The notes: generated by a model not told the origin, from the letters alone. A stretch of 64,000 bases of DNA from an uncultured Sphingomonadaceae bacterium (GCA_903871605.1 CAIQHF010000019.1:1-64000), one strand, 5' to 3'. Positions 18,413-28,697 are shown, numbered from the stretch's first letter. Program-made: numbers and translations.

Positions 18413-18540
18413 CGCGACGTCCTAAGCCGTCATATCCGCGCTGTCACGGTTGATCCGCAGCCACGCCCGGCCTAAGCGGCACGGCATTCCCTTCGAACCT
18501 ATCGCCGGCGTGGCCGCCGGCCCCAGCAGCGGAGCGCTCC

Positions 18541-19764
18541 ATGGCAGCCAAGATCAAGGTGAAGACCCCCGTCGTCGAGCTCGACGGCGACGAGATGACG
18601 CGCATCATCTGGCAGTGGATCCGCGAGAAGCTCATCCTCCCCTATCTCGACATCGATCTCAAATATTACGACCTCTCGGTCGAAAAGCGCGACGAGACCG
18701 ACGACCAGATCACGATCGATTCCGCCAAGGCGATCCAGCAGTATGGCGTCGGCGTCAAATGCGCGACGATCACGCCGGACGAAGCGCGCGTCGAGGAGTT
18801 CAAGCTCAAGAAGATGTGGAAGTCGCCCAACGGCACGATCCGCAACATCCTGGGCGGCACGATCTTCCGCGAGCCGATCGTGATGCGCAACGTGCCCCGG
18901 CTGGTGCCGGGCTGGACCGACCCGATCGTCGTCGGCCGCCACGCCTTCGGCGACCAGTATCGCGCGACCGACTTCCGCGTCCCCGGCCCCGGCAAGCTCA
19001 AAATGACCTTCACCGGCGAAGACGGCAACGTGCTCGAATATGACGTGTTCGACTTCCCGTCGGCGGGCGTCGCGATGGGCATGTACAATCTCGACGATTC
19101 GATCCGCGATTTCGCGCGCTCGAGCATGATCTACGCGCTCGGCCGCAAGTGGCCGCTGTATCTCTCGACCAAGAACACGATCCTCAAGGCCTATGACGGC
19201 CGCTTCAAGGATCTGTTCCAGGAGGTGTTCGACGCCGAGTTCGCCGATCAGTTCAAGACCGCCGGCATCGTCTACGAGCATCGCCTGATCGACGACATGG
19301 TCGCCTCCGCGCTCAAGTGGAGCGGCAAGTTCGTCTGGGCGTGCAAGAATTACGACGGCGACGTCCAGTCGGACACGGTTGCGCAGGGCTTCGGCTCGCT
19401 CGGGCTGATGACCTCGGTGCTGATGACCCCCGACGGCAAGACCGTCGAGGCGGAGGCGGCGCACGGCACCGTCACGCGCCACTATCGCATGCACCAGCAG
19501 GGCAAGCAGACCTCGACCAACCCGATCGCCTCGATCTTCGCCTGGACGCAGGGCCTCATGTTCCGCGGCAAGTTCGACGAGACGCCCGACGTGGTGCGTT
19601 TCGCCGAGACGCTCGAGAAGGTCTGCGTCGACACCGTGCAGGGCGGGCAGATGACCAAGGATCTCGCGATCCTCGTCGGCCCCGACCAGAATTGGATGAC
19701 GACCGAGCAGTTTTTCGACGCGATCGTGGCCAATCTCGAGACCGCGATGGCGGGCTGGGCGTAA
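18541..19764 (+). CDS. icd: NADP-dependent isocitrate dehydrogenase
   Basis: TCA-cycle enzyme converting isocitrate to 2-oxoglutarate. The 407-residue protein is of the eukaryote-like homodimeric class: [16 protein letters not shown] at the start, [25 protein letters not shown] and [13 protein letters not shown]. The start has GGAG six bases upstream. Directly downstream, two decayed copies of its last ~50 bases occur in a tandem array with palindromes (19843-20129). Confidence 0.96.
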   Translation: MAAKIKVKTPVVELDGDEMTRIIWQWIREKLILPYLDIDLKYYDLSVEKRDETDDQITIDSAKAIQQYGVGVKCATITPDEARVEEFKLKKMWKSPNGTIRNILGGTIFREPIVMRNVPRLVPGWTDPIVVGRHAFGDQYRATDFRVPGPGKLKMTFTGEDGNVLEYDVFDFPSAGVAMGMYNLDDSIRDFARSSMIYALGRKWPLYLSTKNTILKAYDGRFKDLFQEVFDAEFADQFKTAGIVYEHRLIDDMVASALKWSGKFVWACKNYDGDVQSDTVAQGFGSLGLMTSVLMTPDGKTVEAEAAHGTVTRHYRMHQQGKQTSTNPIASIFAWTQGLMFRGKFDETPDVVRFAETLEKVCVDTVQGGQMTKDLAILVGPDQNWMTTEQFFDAIVANLETAMAGWA

Positions 19765-20129
19765 CGCCCCGTTCCCCCGCGAAGGCGGGGGCCCAGGGGC
19801 ACCGCTTGTAACCCTGGGCTCCCGCCTGCGCGGGAGCACAGGCTCGTGGTTCGGCGCGATCGTCACCAACCTAGGGGCACCATGGCGGGCCGGGCGCAAT
19901 GCCTCCCGTTTTCCCGCGAAGGCGGGGGCCCAGGGCCACACGCGCACCGCTTGTAACCCTGGGCTCCCGCCTGCGCGGGAGCACAGGCTCCTGGTTTGGC
20001 GCGATCGTCACCAACCGCGGGCCACCATGGCGGGCCGGGCGTGACACTATCCGTTCCCCCGCGCAGGCGGGGGCCCAGTGCCGCATGCGCACCGCTTGCT
20101 GCATTGGGCTCCCGTCCACGCGGGGGCGC
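19708..20129. repeat. Tandem array: icd 3' end plus REPIN, three units
   Basis: Three units with periods of about 137 and 145 bases. Unit 1 holds the true icd end (TTCGACGCGATCGTGGCC...ATGGCGGGCTGGGCG) and the palindrome at 19771-19839. Unit 2 has TTCGGCGCGATCGTCACC...ATGGCGGGCCGGGCG and the palindrome at 19908-19984. Unit 3 has TTTGGCGCGATCGTCACC...ATGGCGGGCCGGGCG and the palindrome at 20053-20129. The palindrome arms are GTTCCCCCGCGAAGGCGGGG and CTCCCGCCTGCGCGGGAGC. This array fills the 429-base gap between icd and the antiporter gene; I see no other gene in it. Confidence 0.8.
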
Positions 20130-20193
20130 AGGCTCGGTCGCGCATCTACCGCAGGCGCTGGTCAGCATCCCCGTGCCGGGTCCATAAGCGGGC

Positions 20194-21966
20194 ATGGCTG
20201 GCTTCCCGACCCATTCGACCGGCTTCTCCGACGCGCTGGTGATCCTCGGCGCCGCCGGCATCGTGATCCCCGCCTTCGCGCGCGTGCGGGTCAATCCGGT
20301 GATCGGATTCATCCTCGTCGGCCTCGCACTCGGGCCGCACGGGCTCGGCGTGCTGGTGCCGCGCTGGCCGTGGCTCTTCTACCTGACGATCACCGATTCG
20401 CACGCTATCGAGCCCTATGCCGAGTTCGGCATCGTGCTGCTGCTGTTCGCGATCGGGCTCGAGCTGTCGTTCCGCCGGCTGTGGACGATGCGGCGGCAGG
20501 TGTTCGGCGTCGGCGCGGCTGAACTCTTCCTGTGCGCGGCGGCGATCGGCGGCGCGCTGATGCTGTTCGGCGAGAGCCCCAGCGGGTCGGTCGGCCTCGG
20601 CCTCGCGCTCGCGCTGTCGTCGACCGCGCTGGTGCTGCCGATGGTGGGGACCAGCGGTGCGGTCGGCGGCGGCGCATTCGCGATGCTGCTGTTCGAGGAT
20701 CTCGCGCTGGTGCCGATCATCTTCGCGCTCTCGGCGCTCGGCCCCGATACCGGCGGCGGCTGGGGCGCAATGGGGCTGGTGCTGCTCAAGGGCGGCATCA
20801 CCGTCGCGGTGCTGCTGGTCGGCGGCCGCTATGCGCTGCCACCGCTGTTCGCGCAGGCGGCGCGCACTAAAAGCCCCGAGCTGTTCCTCGCGATCAGCCT
20901 GCTCGTCGTCATCCTCGCCTCGATCGCGACCAGCGCGGCGGGGCTGTCGCCGATCGTCGGCGCGCTGCTCGCCGGGCTGCTCATCGCCGAGACCGACTAT
21001 CACACCGAGGTCGAGGTGATCACCGCGCCGTTTCGCGGGCTCGCGCTCGGCGTGTTCCTGATCACCGTCGGGATGAGCATCGATCTCGCCGCGATCGGCG
21101 CGCAATGGGACGCGCTGCTGCTCGCCGTCGCCGGCGTGGTCGCCGCCAAGGCGATCGTGACCGCGCTGCTGCTCAAGCTGTCCGGGGCGCGCAGCGGCGT
21201 CGCCGCCGAGACCGGGCTGCTGATGGCGTCGCCCTCCGAGACGACGCTGATCGTGCTCGGTGCGGCGCAGGCGGCGGGGCTGGTGCTGCCGGCCACCGCC
21301 GCCTTCTGGCAGACGGTGACCGCGATCGGCCTGACGATCACGCCGCTGCTCGCGCAGCTGGGAAGCGACGTCTCGCGCCGGGTCGAGCGTCGTCAGGCCC
21401 GCATGCTGGACGCGGCCGACACGCCGGGCGATGTGCCGCGCGTATTGGTGATCGGCTTCGGACGCGTCGGCCGCCTGGTGGCGTCGATGCTCGCCACGCA
21501 TCGCCGACCCTATCTCGCGGTCGACGCCGATGTGGACACGGTCTCGCAGGCGCGCCGCGATGGCTTTTCGGTGCTGTTCGGCGACGCCAGCCGGCCCGCA
21601 CTGATCGCGCATCTCGATCTGGGCGGTGCCGCCGCGGTCGTGCTGACGATGGACGATCCGGTCGCGCAGCTGCGGCTGACGCGGAGCATCCGCGCCGACC
21701 ATCCCGACCTGCCGATCATCGTCCGCGCGCGCGACGCGCGCGACGCTGCCGACCTCTACCGGGCGGGCGCGACCGATGCGGTGCCCGAGCAGCTTGAATC
21801 CTCGCTCCAGCTATCCGAGGCGGTGCTGACCGAAATCGGGCTGCCGGTCGGCCCGGTGATCGCCTCGATCCACGACAAGCGCGCCGAACAACGCACCGAG
21901 ATCAAGGAGATGGGCGGCATGCGCGAGGCGCCCAAGGAGCGCGGCCTGCGGCTTCGCGACGTGTGA
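20194..21966 (+). CDS. Monovalent cation:proton antiporter-2 (KefB/YbaL type)
   Basis: A 590-residue inner-membrane CPA2 exchanger. About twelve membrane helices (residues ~10-395) form the Na+/H+ exchanger fold, with LLLFAIGLELS and LFEDLALVPI as recognisable segments. It is followed by a cytosolic TrkA-N/RCK domain (about residues 412-530) with the Rossmann motif VIGFGRVGRLV and the acidic AVDADVDTVSQAR. No C-terminal TrkA-C domain is obvious. No KefF/KefG-type ancillary oxidoreductase is adjacent, so glutathione-gated K+ efflux cannot be assumed. Confidence 0.88.
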   Translation: MAGFPTHSTGFSDALVILGAAGIVIPAFARVRVNPVIGFILVGLALGPHGLGVLVPRWPWLFYLTITDSHAIEPYAEFGIVLLLFAIGLELSFRRLWTMRRQVFGVGAAELFLCAAAIGGALMLFGESPSGSVGLGLALALSSTALVLPMVGTSGAVGGGAFAMLLFEDLALVPIIFALSALGPDTGGGWGAMGLVLLKGGITVAVLLVGGRYALPPLFAQAARTKSPELFLAISLLVVILASIATSAAGLSPIVGALLAGLLIAETDYHTEVEVITAPFRGLALGVFLITVGMSIDLAAIGAQWDALLLAVAGVVAAKAIVTALLLKLSGARSGVAAETGLLMASPSETTLIVLGAAQAAGLVLPATAAFWQTVTAIGLTITPLLAQLGSDVSRRVERRQARMLDAADTPGDVPRVLVIGFGRVGRLVASMLATHRRPYLAVDADVDTVSQARRDGFSVLFGDASRPALIAHLDLGGAAAVVLTMDDPVAQLRLTRSIRADHPDLPIIVRARDARDAADLYRAGATDAVPEQLESSLQLSEAVLTEIGLPVGPVIASIHDKRAEQRTEIKEMGGMREAPKERGLRLRDV

Positions 21967-22054
21967 CCGCGGCTCGCCCGAGCAATTAAGCGACGGTTCA
22001 GGCCGCCGCCCGCCTAATCGCCGCGACGAAGACAGGGGGGAGCCCGATTTCGCC

Positions 22055-22489
22055 ATGCGCGTCGACCGTAACGCCATTCCACCGATGGGCCAGGGGCTGG
22101 CGGTGATCGCCTCGCTGGCGGCGATCGCGTTGGTGATGCTGTTCGGCGTCGGTGGCTATATGCTGTCGATGCGGATGCAGGCGCACCGCGTCGCGGTCGC
22201 GCATATCGACGACCGCGTCGCGCTCGCCCGCCGGCAGATCCGCCAGCTCCAATATGAGCTGGAATATCGCAGCCGCTTCACCCAGCTCGACCATTGGCGC
22301 GAACCGCTGGGCCTCGCGCCCGTCGGTATCGACCAGCGCGCCGCGGACCCGCGCGATCTCGCCTCGGCGGTCGCACGCCAGCGCGAGGCGGTGGCCGCGA
22401 CGCGGGTGGATGCGGCGCCGAAGCGCGCGAGCTACACGCCCGATGCGCGCGAGCAGATGGACGATCTGGTTGCAGCGGTGGCGAAGTGA
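22055..22489 (+). CDS. FtsL/DivIC-like single-pass coiled-coil protein
   Basis: A 144-residue protein with a short basic N-terminus, one membrane helix (residues ~14-38) and then a predicted coiled coil (DDRVALARRQIRQLQYELEY). Next comes RSRFTQLDHWREPLGLAPV, which resembles the pattern after the coil in FtsL-type division proteins (helix, then a short Leu/Gly-rich motif). The tail is disordered. It is not in the dcw cluster, so it is unlikely to be the main FtsL. Function unassigned. Alternative: a sphingomonad-specific membrane protein unrelated to division. Confidence 0.6.
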   Translation: MRVDRNAIPPMGQGLAVIASLAAIALVMLFGVGGYMLSMRMQAHRVAVAHIDDRVALARRQIRQLQYELEYRSRFTQLDHWREPLGLAPVGIDQRAADPRDLASAVARQREAVAATRVDAAPKRASYTPDAREQMDDLVAAVAK

Positions 22490-22514
22490 GCGGCCAATTT
22501 GGGCTCGCTGTCAG

Positions 22515-22626
22515 CCCTTTCCCGTGAGGGAGAGGGCTGGGTGAGGGTGGCCGACCTCGAAGGTGGGACGCGAGGCGTGCGCGTCGCTCCCCCTCACCCC
22601 GACCCTCTCCCAGACGGGCAGAGGGA
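22515..22626. repeat. Intergenic CCCTCTCCC/GAGAGGG palindromic element
   Basis: Two short hairpin cores (CCCTTTCCCGTGAGGGAGAGGG and ACCCTCTCCCAGACGGGCAG) with GTGAGGGTGG/CCCCCTCACCCC inner arms form one inverted repeat. It lies between the convergent ends of the FtsL-like gene and alaS and probably serves as a bidirectional terminator. Related to the longer copies at 45884 and 53047. Confidence 0.7.
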
Positions 22627-22637
22627 GTAGTTTGCGC

Positions 22638-25301
22638 TCAAGCCGCCGCCTTCACCCCTTCAAGCGCCGAACGCACCGCCGCGATCGCGATCTCCGCCTG
22701 CGACCCGTCCGGTCCGCCGCCCTGCGCCATGTCGGGCCGGCCACCGCCGCCCTGCCCGCCGAGCGCCGCGACCGCGGTCTTGACCAGATCGACCGCGCTC
22801 AGCCCCGGCAGCAGATCGTCGGTGACGCCGACCGCGACCGAGGCGCGCCCCTCGTTGATCGCGAGCATCACCGCGACCCCCGAGCCCAGCGTCTTCTTGG
22901 CGTCATCGACCAGCCCGCGCAGCCCCTTGGGATCGAAGCCGTCGAGGATCTGCGCCACGAAGCCATAGCCGCCGACCTGCTCGACCGCCTGCGCCTCCTT
23001 GGCCGCGCCGCCGCCACCCAGCGCCAGCGCCTTCTTCGCCTCGGCGAGCTCGCGCTCCAGCCGGCGCCGCTCCTCGACGAGCTGGGCGATCCGCCCCGGC
23101 ACCTCCTCGGGCGAGGCTTTCAACGCCTGCGCCGCCTCCTTCAAGCGATCCTCGCGCTGCGTCAGCCAAACGCGCGCCGCCTCGCCGGTCAGCGCCTCGA
23201 TGCGGCGGACGCCCGACGACACCGCGCTTTCGCTCACGATCTTGAACAGCGCAATGTCGCCCAGCGCCGAAACGTGCGTGCCGCCGCACAGCTCGGTCGA
23301 ATAATGGCCCTCGAGCAGCCGGCCCATCGACAGCACGCGCACCTCGTCGCCATATTTCTCGCCGAACAGCGCCATCGCGCCCGCCGCGATCGCGTCGTCG
23401 GGCGTCATCAGCCGCGTGCCGACGGGGACATTCTCGCGAATGTGCCGGTTCACCTCGGCCTCGACCAGCGCGATCTCCTGGGGGCTCATCGCCTTCTGGT
23501 GCGCGAAGTCGAAGCGCAACCGCTCCGCGGCGACCAGGCTGCCCTTCTGGCTGACGTGGCGGCCAAGCGTGTTGCGCAGCGCGGCGTGGAGCAGATGCGT
23601 CGCCGAATGGTTGGCGCGGACCTCGTTGCGATGCTCGACGTCGACCTTCAAGTGCACCGCGTCGCCGACCTTGACCTCGCCGCCCTCGATCACCGCCTTG
23701 TGCGCGTGGAGGCGGCCGAGCGGCTTGGCGGTGTCGGTCACCTCGGCCTCGAAGCCGGCGTCGCCAGTGATGATCCCGACGTCGCCGATCTGCCCGCCGC
23801 TCTCGCCGTAGAAGGGTGTCTGGTTGGTGAGGATCGTCACCTCGTCGCCGGTCTGCGCCGCCTTCACCCGCTCGCCGTCGCGCACGATCGCGACGACGCG
23901 GCCCTCGCCCTCGGTCGCGCCATAGCCGGTGAACTCGGTGCCGCCATGCTCCTCGGCGATGTCGAACCAGATGTCGTCGGAAGCCTTGTCGCCCGAGCCC
24001 TTCCAGGCGGCGCGCGCGGCGGCCTTCTGTTCGGCCATCGCGGCGTCGAAGCCGGCGCGGTCGACCGACATGCCCTGCCCGCGCAGCGCATCCTCGGTGA
24101 GGTCGTAGGGGAAGCCGAAGGTGTCGTAGAGCTTGAACGCGGTGGCGCCGGGCAGCGTGTCGCCTTCCGCCATCGTCGCGGTCGCCTCGTCGAGCAGGCG
24201 CAGACCGTTGGCGAGCGTCTGGCGGAAGCGCGTCTCCTCGAGCTTGAGCGTCTCCTCGATCAAGGCTTGCGCGCGGACGAGCTCGGGATAGGCGACGCCC
24301 ATCTCGGCAACCAGCGCAGGCACCAGCCGCCACATCAAAGGCTCGGCGGCACCCAGCAGATGCGCGTGGCGCATCGCGCGCCGCATGATCCGGCGCAGCA
24401 CATAGCCGCGGCCCTCATTGGCGGGCAGCACGCCGTCGGCGACGAGGAAGCCCGACGCGCGCAGATGGTCGGCGATGACGCGGTGCGAGGCGGTGTTGGC
24501 GCCGTCGGTCGGGGTCTTGGTGAGCTCGCCCGAGGCGGCGATCAGCGCCTTGAACGTGTCGGTATCGTAATTGTCGTGGACGCCCTGGAGGACGGCGGCG
24601 ATGCGCTCGAGCCCCATGCCGGTGTCGATCGACGGCCGCGGCAGGGAGAGCCGCGTCTCGGCATCGACCTGCTCATATTGCATGAACACGAGGTTCCATA
24701 TCTCGACGAAGCGGTCGCCATCCTCGTCCGGGCTGCCGGGGGGGCCGCCGGGGATATGGTCGCCATGGTCGTAGAAGATCTCCGAACACGGACCACACGG
24801 CCCGGTGTCACCCATCGACCAGAAATTGTCGCTGGTCGGGATGCGGATGATGCGGTCGTCGGGCAAACCCGCGATCCGCTTCCACAGGTCATACGCCTCG
24901 TCGTCGGTGTGATAGACGGTGACGGTCAGCCTGTCGGCGGGGATGCCCCATTCGCGCGTGAGCAGCGTCCAGGCGTGCGTGATCGCCTGCTCCTTGAAAT
25001 AGGCGCCGAACGAGAAATTGCCGAGCATCTCGAAGAAGGTATGGTGCCGCGCGGTATAGCCGACATTGTCGAGATCATTGTGCTTGCCGCCCGCGCGCAC
25101 GCATTTCTGCGAGGATGTCGCGGTGACATAGGGCCGCGTCTCGAGCCCGGTGAAGACGTTCTTGAACGGCACCATGCCCGCGTTGACGAACATCAGCGTC
25201 GGATCATTGTGCGGCACCAGCGGCGCCGACGGCACGATCTGATGCCCCTGCCCCCCGAAATAATCGAGGAAGGAGCGGCGAATGTCGTTGGTCGAGGTCA
25301 T
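22638..25301 (-). CDS. alaS: Alanine--tRNA ligase
   Basis: An 887-residue class II synthetase. It has an aminoacylation domain at the N-terminus ([19 protein letters not shown], then the NAGMVPFK motif), the tRNA-binding middle, an editing domain with zinc-binding [11 protein letters not shown] and CGGTHV, and a C-terminal DHHA1/C-Ala domain with [12 protein letters not shown]. It starts nine bases after the ClC gene stop. recA-alaS adjacency is usual in alphaproteobacteria, but here four genes lie between them. Confidence 0.97.
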   Translation of the reverse strand: MTSTNDIRRSFLDYFGGQGHQIVPSAPLVPHNDPTLMFVNAGMVPFKNVFTGLETRPYVTATSSQKCVRAGGKHNDLDNVGYTARHHTFFEMLGNFSFGAYFKEQAITHAWTLLTREWGIPADRLTVTVYHTDDEAYDLWKRIAGLPDDRIIRIPTSDNFWSMGDTGPCGPCSEIFYDHGDHIPGGPPGSPDEDGDRFVEIWNLVFMQYEQVDAETRLSLPRPSIDTGMGLERIAAVLQGVHDNYDTDTFKALIAASGELTKTPTDGANTASHRVIADHLRASGFLVADGVLPANEGRGYVLRRIMRRAMRHAHLLGAAEPLMWRLVPALVAEMGVAYPELVRAQALIEETLKLEETRFRQTLANGLRLLDEATATMAEGDTLPGATAFKLYDTFGFPYDLTEDALRGQGMSVDRAGFDAAMAEQKAAARAAWKGSGDKASDDIWFDIAEEHGGTEFTGYGATEGEGRVVAIVRDGERVKAAQTGDEVTILTNQTPFYGESGGQIGDVGIITGDAGFEAEVTDTAKPLGRLHAHKAVIEGGEVKVGDAVHLKVDVEHRNEVRANHSATHLLHAALRNTLGRHVSQKGSLVAAERLRFDFAHQKAMSPQEIALVEAEVNRHIRENVPVGTRLMTPDDAIAAGAMALFGEKYGDEVRVLSMGRLLEGHYSTELCGGTHVSALGDIALFKIVSESAVSSGVRRIEALTGEAARVWLTQREDRLKEAAQALKASPEEVPGRIAQLVEERRRLERELAEAKKALALGGGGAAKEAQAVEQVGGYGFVAQILDGFDPKGLRGLVDDAKKTLGSGVAVMLAINEGRASVAVGVTDDLLPGLSAVDLVKTAVAALGGQGGGGRPDMAQGGGPDGSQAEIAIAAVRSALEGVKAAA

Positions 25302-25310
25302 GCGGGGGAT

Positions 25311-26708
25311 TTAGGCGAGGCGCGCGGGCGCGGCAAGCGAGCTTGCCGGGCTTCCCCCCATATCGGCGCGTCGCTGATCCGATTTGGGCATGAACGCCCG
25401 GGACAGGCCATGATAGAGCCGTTCGCGCGAGATCATCCCGGCGACCCAATCGGCGATCAGCGCGGTCGCCAGCAGCGGCAGAAGCAGACCGCGGCTGGCG
25501 GTCGCCTCCGAAATGATCACGACGGCGGTGAGCGGCGCGCGCACGACGCCGGTGAAATAGGCGGTCATCCCGAGCAGCGCGACCGCGCCGACCCCCGTGC
25601 CGGGAAAAAGGAGTCGCAGCAGGTCGCCCAGCCCCGCGCCGACCGCGAGCGAGGGCGCGAAGATGCCGCCCGGCAACCCCGATACCGCGGTCGCCAAGGT
25701 CGCGCCAAACTTCGCCGGGCCGAACCACCAGGGTGCGCTCGATCCGGTGATGATCAGCCGGGCGGGCTCGTAGCCCGTGCCCCACGTCATGCCGGTGCCG
25801 CAGCCGAGCAGCGCGACGACGATCCCGGCCACCGCGGCGACCGCAACCGGCCTGCGCCGCAGCGCGGCCATCACCGGCAGCTCCGCGGTCGCGAATGCCA
25901 GCATGAGCCTGGAGAACACGCCGCCTGCCAGCCCGCCGAGCACGCCGGCGACGGGAACCAGCGTCAGCGCCTGGCGGACCGAAACGACATCGGTCATCGC
26001 ACCGAAATAGACATAGTCGCCCGCGAGGCCGAGGCTTACCATTCCCGAGATGAGCACCGCGGTCATGACCAGCAGCGTCATCTTCTGATCATAGGCGGAG
26101 GCGAGCTCCTCGATCGCAAAGGTAACGCCGGCGAGCGGCGTATTGAAGGCGGCCGCGACACCGGCAGCACCGCCCGCGACCATCACCGAGGCGGTCACCG
26201 GCACGCGGAACAGGCGGTGGCAATAGGCCATGATCGTCGCGGAGATCTGCACCGTGGGGCCTTCGCGGCCGACCGAGGCGCCGAGCAGCAACGCCGCGAG
26301 CGTCATGCCGAACTTGACGATCGCGGTGCGTGCCGAGGCGAGCGACCGCATCGCCCCTTCGGGATCGAGCCGCGCGGCCATGATCTGGGGGATGCCCGAG
26401 CCGCGCGCATCGGGCGCGACGCGGCGCGTGAGCCATACGAGCAACGCGAAGCCCGCAGGCGTGGCGATCATCGGCGCCCAGCGCCACCGGCGGGAAAGGC
26501 GCAGGAAGACGCCACTCGCCCAATCGGCGGCATGCGCGAACAGAAGCGCGGCCAGGCCGAGCAGGATCGCGCCGGTCAGGATCGCCGCGCGCCTCCGCCA
26601 GATCGGCGCGGTCGGGCCATGCCGGCGCGCCAACCCGTTGAGGCGCTGGGCGGTGCGGCGCATCCGCGCGCGGCGGGGTGGTTCGGGAGCTTCCACAGGA
26701 TCGGTCAT
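25311..26708 (-). CDS. ClC-family chloride channel / Cl-:H+ antiporter
   Basis: A 465-residue polytopic protein with the ClC selectivity motifs GSGIPQ, GREGPTVQ (with the gating Glu) and GGIFAPS. FAIEE, with a Glu at the position of the internal proton glutamate, suggests an exchanger rather than a channel. No CBS domains follow. It is preceded by a basic cytosolic N-terminus. The gene is transcribed between the M24 peptidase gene and alaS and is probably co-transcribed with alaS. Confidence 0.9.
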   Translation of the reverse strand: MTDPVEAPEPPRRARMRRTAQRLNGLARRHGPTAPIWRRRAAILTGAILLGLAALLFAHAADWASGVFLRLSRRWRWAPMIATPAGFALLVWLTRRVAPDARGSGIPQIMAARLDPEGAMRSLASARTAIVKFGMTLAALLLGASVGREGPTVQISATIMAYCHRLFRVPVTASVMVAGGAAGVAAAFNTPLAGVTFAIEELASAYDQKMTLLVMTAVLISGMVSLGLAGDYVYFGAMTDVVSVRQALTLVPVAGVLGGLAGGVFSRLMLAFATAELPVMAALRRRPVAVAAVAGIVVALLGCGTGMTWGTGYEPARLIITGSSAPWWFGPAKFGATLATAVSGLPGGIFAPSLAVGAGLGDLLRLLFPGTGVGAVALLGMTAYFTGVVRAPLTAVVIISEATASRGLLLPLLATALIADWVAGMISRERLYHGLSRAFMPKSDQRRADMGGSPASSLAAPARLA

Positions 26709-26818
26709 CGCGACCCTTTAAGCATCGTCGCGGCCAGATGCACATCCTTCAGCGACGTCCGCCCGCGGGCGACGCTAGATACCGACGCGCCGGCCCGTCG
26801 GCCGGCATCGCGTCCGGG

Positions 26819-28087
26819 TCACACGACCTGCTCGATGCTCTCCGCCGGCTGCGAGAACCAGCGCGGCCCCGCCTCCGTCATGTGGAAGCAATCCTCGAGC
26901 CGCACGCCGAACGCGCCGGGAATATAGAGGCCGGGCTCGTCCGAGAAGCACATGCCCGCCGCCAGTCGCGTCGTCTCGCCGTGGACGAGATTGACCGGCT
27001 CGTGCCCGTCGAGCCCGATGCCGTGCCCGGTGCGGTGCGACAGGCCGGGGAGCGCATAGCCGGGGCCGTAGCCGAGGCTCTCGTAATAGCGCCGCACCGC
27101 ATCGTCGACGCTGCCCGCCTCCGCACCCACCTGCGCCGCGGCGAAGGCGATCTGCTGGCCGCGATGGACCTGATCCCACACCCGCCGCTGGCGGTCGCTG
27201 GGCTTGCCCAGCACGAAGCTGCGCGAGATGTCGGACTGATAACCCTCGACCGTGCAGCCGCAATCCATCAGCACGATCTCGCCCTCGCGCGCCAGTTGGG
27301 GATCGCGAGAGCCGTGCGGATAGGCCGCCGCCGCGCCCATCAGCACCAGCGAGAATTCCGGCTTGCCGCCAAGCGCGACCGTGTTGGCGTCCATCAGCTT
27401 GGAGACGTCGTCGGGGGTCATGCCGGGGGCGACGCGCGGGATCGTCGCGCGGTAGGCGGCTATGGTGATGTCGGTCGCGCGCTGCATCAGCGCGATCTCG
27501 GCCGCCGACTTGTGCATCCGGCAGCCTCTGACGACGCCCGCGCCCGAGACGATCGTGGCACCCGGCAGGGCCTTCTTGACACCGTCGACGATGAAATAGC
27601 GCAGCGTCTCCTCGATCGCGACCGGGCCGGTGGCGGCGCCGCGGTCCCTGAGCGTCGCGGCGATCAGCGCGCGGGGGTCCTCATCCTCGTTCCAGGTGCG
27701 TATCTCGGCGGGGATCGCGAGCGTTTGCCTGACCGACGGCGCTTCGAAAAAGGGCGTGACGATCGCGACCTCGCCCGCAACGGGCACGATCGCGGCGGTG
27801 ACGCGCTCGCTGCGCCACCAGTCGATGCCGGTGAAATAGGCGAGCGAGCTGCCGGGCTCGATCAGCAGCGCGGCGATCCCCTCGGCGCGCATCAACCGGC
27901 GAAGCTTTTCGATCCGCCGCTCGCGTTCGGCCGCCGCGATCGGGACGACGCTGCCGGGGAGCGCGCCGGGCAGCCCCGGCACGACGGGCGTCGCGGGCAG
28001 CGCGCGCGACGGCGCGGCGAGCAGCGCGCCTGTCGCGAGCGCTCCGCCAATCAGCGTCCGCCGCGCGACCGGCTCACGCATAGGCAT
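26819..28087 (-). CDS. Tat-exported M24 family metallopeptidase (Xaa-Pro type)
   Basis: The N-terminus carries a twin-arginine signal (VARRTLIGGALATGALLA, cleaved near SRALPA), so the enzyme is expected in the periplasm. The creatinase-type N-domain (residues ~60-190) precedes a pita-bread catalytic domain, whose five metal ligands can be seen: Asp in LMDCGC, Asp in SDISRSF, His in TGHGIGLDGHEP, Glu in SDEPGLY and Glu in VRLEDCF. Most family members are cytosolic aminopeptidase P or prolidase. The ATG at 28085-28087 has AAGGGCGG five bases upstream; the next ATG (28081) is also possible. It overlaps the 3' end of the GST gene. Confidence 0.85.
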   Translation of the reverse strand: MPMREPVARRTLIGGALATGALLAAPSRALPATPVVPGLPGALPGSVVPIAAAERERRIEKLRRLMRAEGIAALLIEPGSSLAYFTGIDWWRSERVTAAIVPVAGEVAIVTPFFEAPSVRQTLAIPAEIRTWNEDEDPRALIAATLRDRGAATGPVAIEETLRYFIVDGVKKALPGATIVSGAGVVRGCRMHKSAAEIALMQRATDITIAAYRATIPRVAPGMTPDDVSKLMDANTVALGGKPEFSLVLMGAAAAYPHGSRDPQLAREGEIVLMDCGCTVEGYQSDISRSFVLGKPSDRQRRVWDQVHRGQQIAFAAAQVGAEAGSVDDAVRRYYESLGYGPGYALPGLSHRTGHGIGLDGHEPVNLVHGETTRLAAGMCFSDEPGLYIPGAFGVRLEDCFHMTEAGPRWFSQPAESIEQVV

Positions 28088-28697
28088 AGCGACCGCCCTT
28101 CTGCAGCGCGGCGCGGTATCCCGCTCGCGCATGGATACGCCCGAGCCACGACTGCAGGCGCGGATAGCGATCGTCGAGACCGGCCCGCTGACGCGACGCC
28201 TCCAACGGAAAACTCATCATCACGTCGGCCGCGGAGAAGACGTCGCCGGCAAACCAGTCGCGCGTGGCAAGCTCGGATTCGAGCCAATCGAGGTGGACCG
28301 CGAACATCCGGCGTAGCGGCTTGCGCGCGGGGCGGCCGAGCAGGCCGAGCCGGCCGACGACGAGCATCGCGAACAGCGGCGGCATCAGCGATCCTTCCGC
28401 ATAATGAACGAAGTGCCGCCAGCGCTGGCCCGCGACGGGATCGGCGAGTGGGCCGAGCCGGCCGGCTTCGCGCGCCGTCAGATATTCGACGATCGCCCCC
28501 GTCTCGGCGAGCACCTGCCCATCGATCTCGACCAGCGGCGACTTGCCGAGCGGGTGGACGCGCCTGAGCTCGGGCGGCGCCAGCATCGTCTTCGCGTCGC
28601 GTTCATAGCGGCGCACCTCATAGGCGAGCCGCAGTTCCTCGAGCAGCCAGAGGATCCGCTGCGAGCGGCTGTTCTCGAGATGATGGACGACGATCAT
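28074..28697 (-). CDS. Glutathione S-transferase family protein
   Basis: A 207-residue cytosolic protein. It has an N-terminal thioredoxin-like GST domain (VVHHLENSRSQRILWLLEEL, then HPLGKSPLVEIDG and LAETGAIVEYL) and an all-helical C-terminal domain with FSAADVMMSFPLE. LENSRSQRILW places a Ser at the catalytic N-terminal position, as in beta/theta-like or yeast Gtt1-like GSTs. Its ATG overlaps the methyltransferase stop (ATGA), so they form a small operon. The physiological substrate is unknown. Confidence 0.9.
   Translation of the reverse strand: MIVVHHLENSRSQRILWLLEELRLAYEVRRYERDAKTMLAPPELRRVHPLGKSPLVEIDGQVLAETGAIVEYLTAREAGRLGPLADPVAGQRWRHFVHYAEGSLMPPLFAMLVVGRLGLLGRPARKPLRRMFAVHLDWLESELATRDWFAGDVFSAADVMMSFPLEASRQRAGLDDRYPRLQSWLGRIHARAGYRAALQKGGRYAYA

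Noticed and set aside
19708-20129. Regularly spaced repeats that could suggest a CRISPR array
   Set aside because: Units are ~140 bases with internal palindromes and include a copy of a gene end. CRISPR repeats are 23-47 bases with unique spacers of similar size, and no cas gene is near.
22563-26927. Very long open frame on the + strand (about 1450 codons)
   Set aside because: It is the antisense of alaS and the ClC gene. High GC at third codon positions keeps the opposite strand open; the translation is rich in Arg, His and Asp without family motifs.
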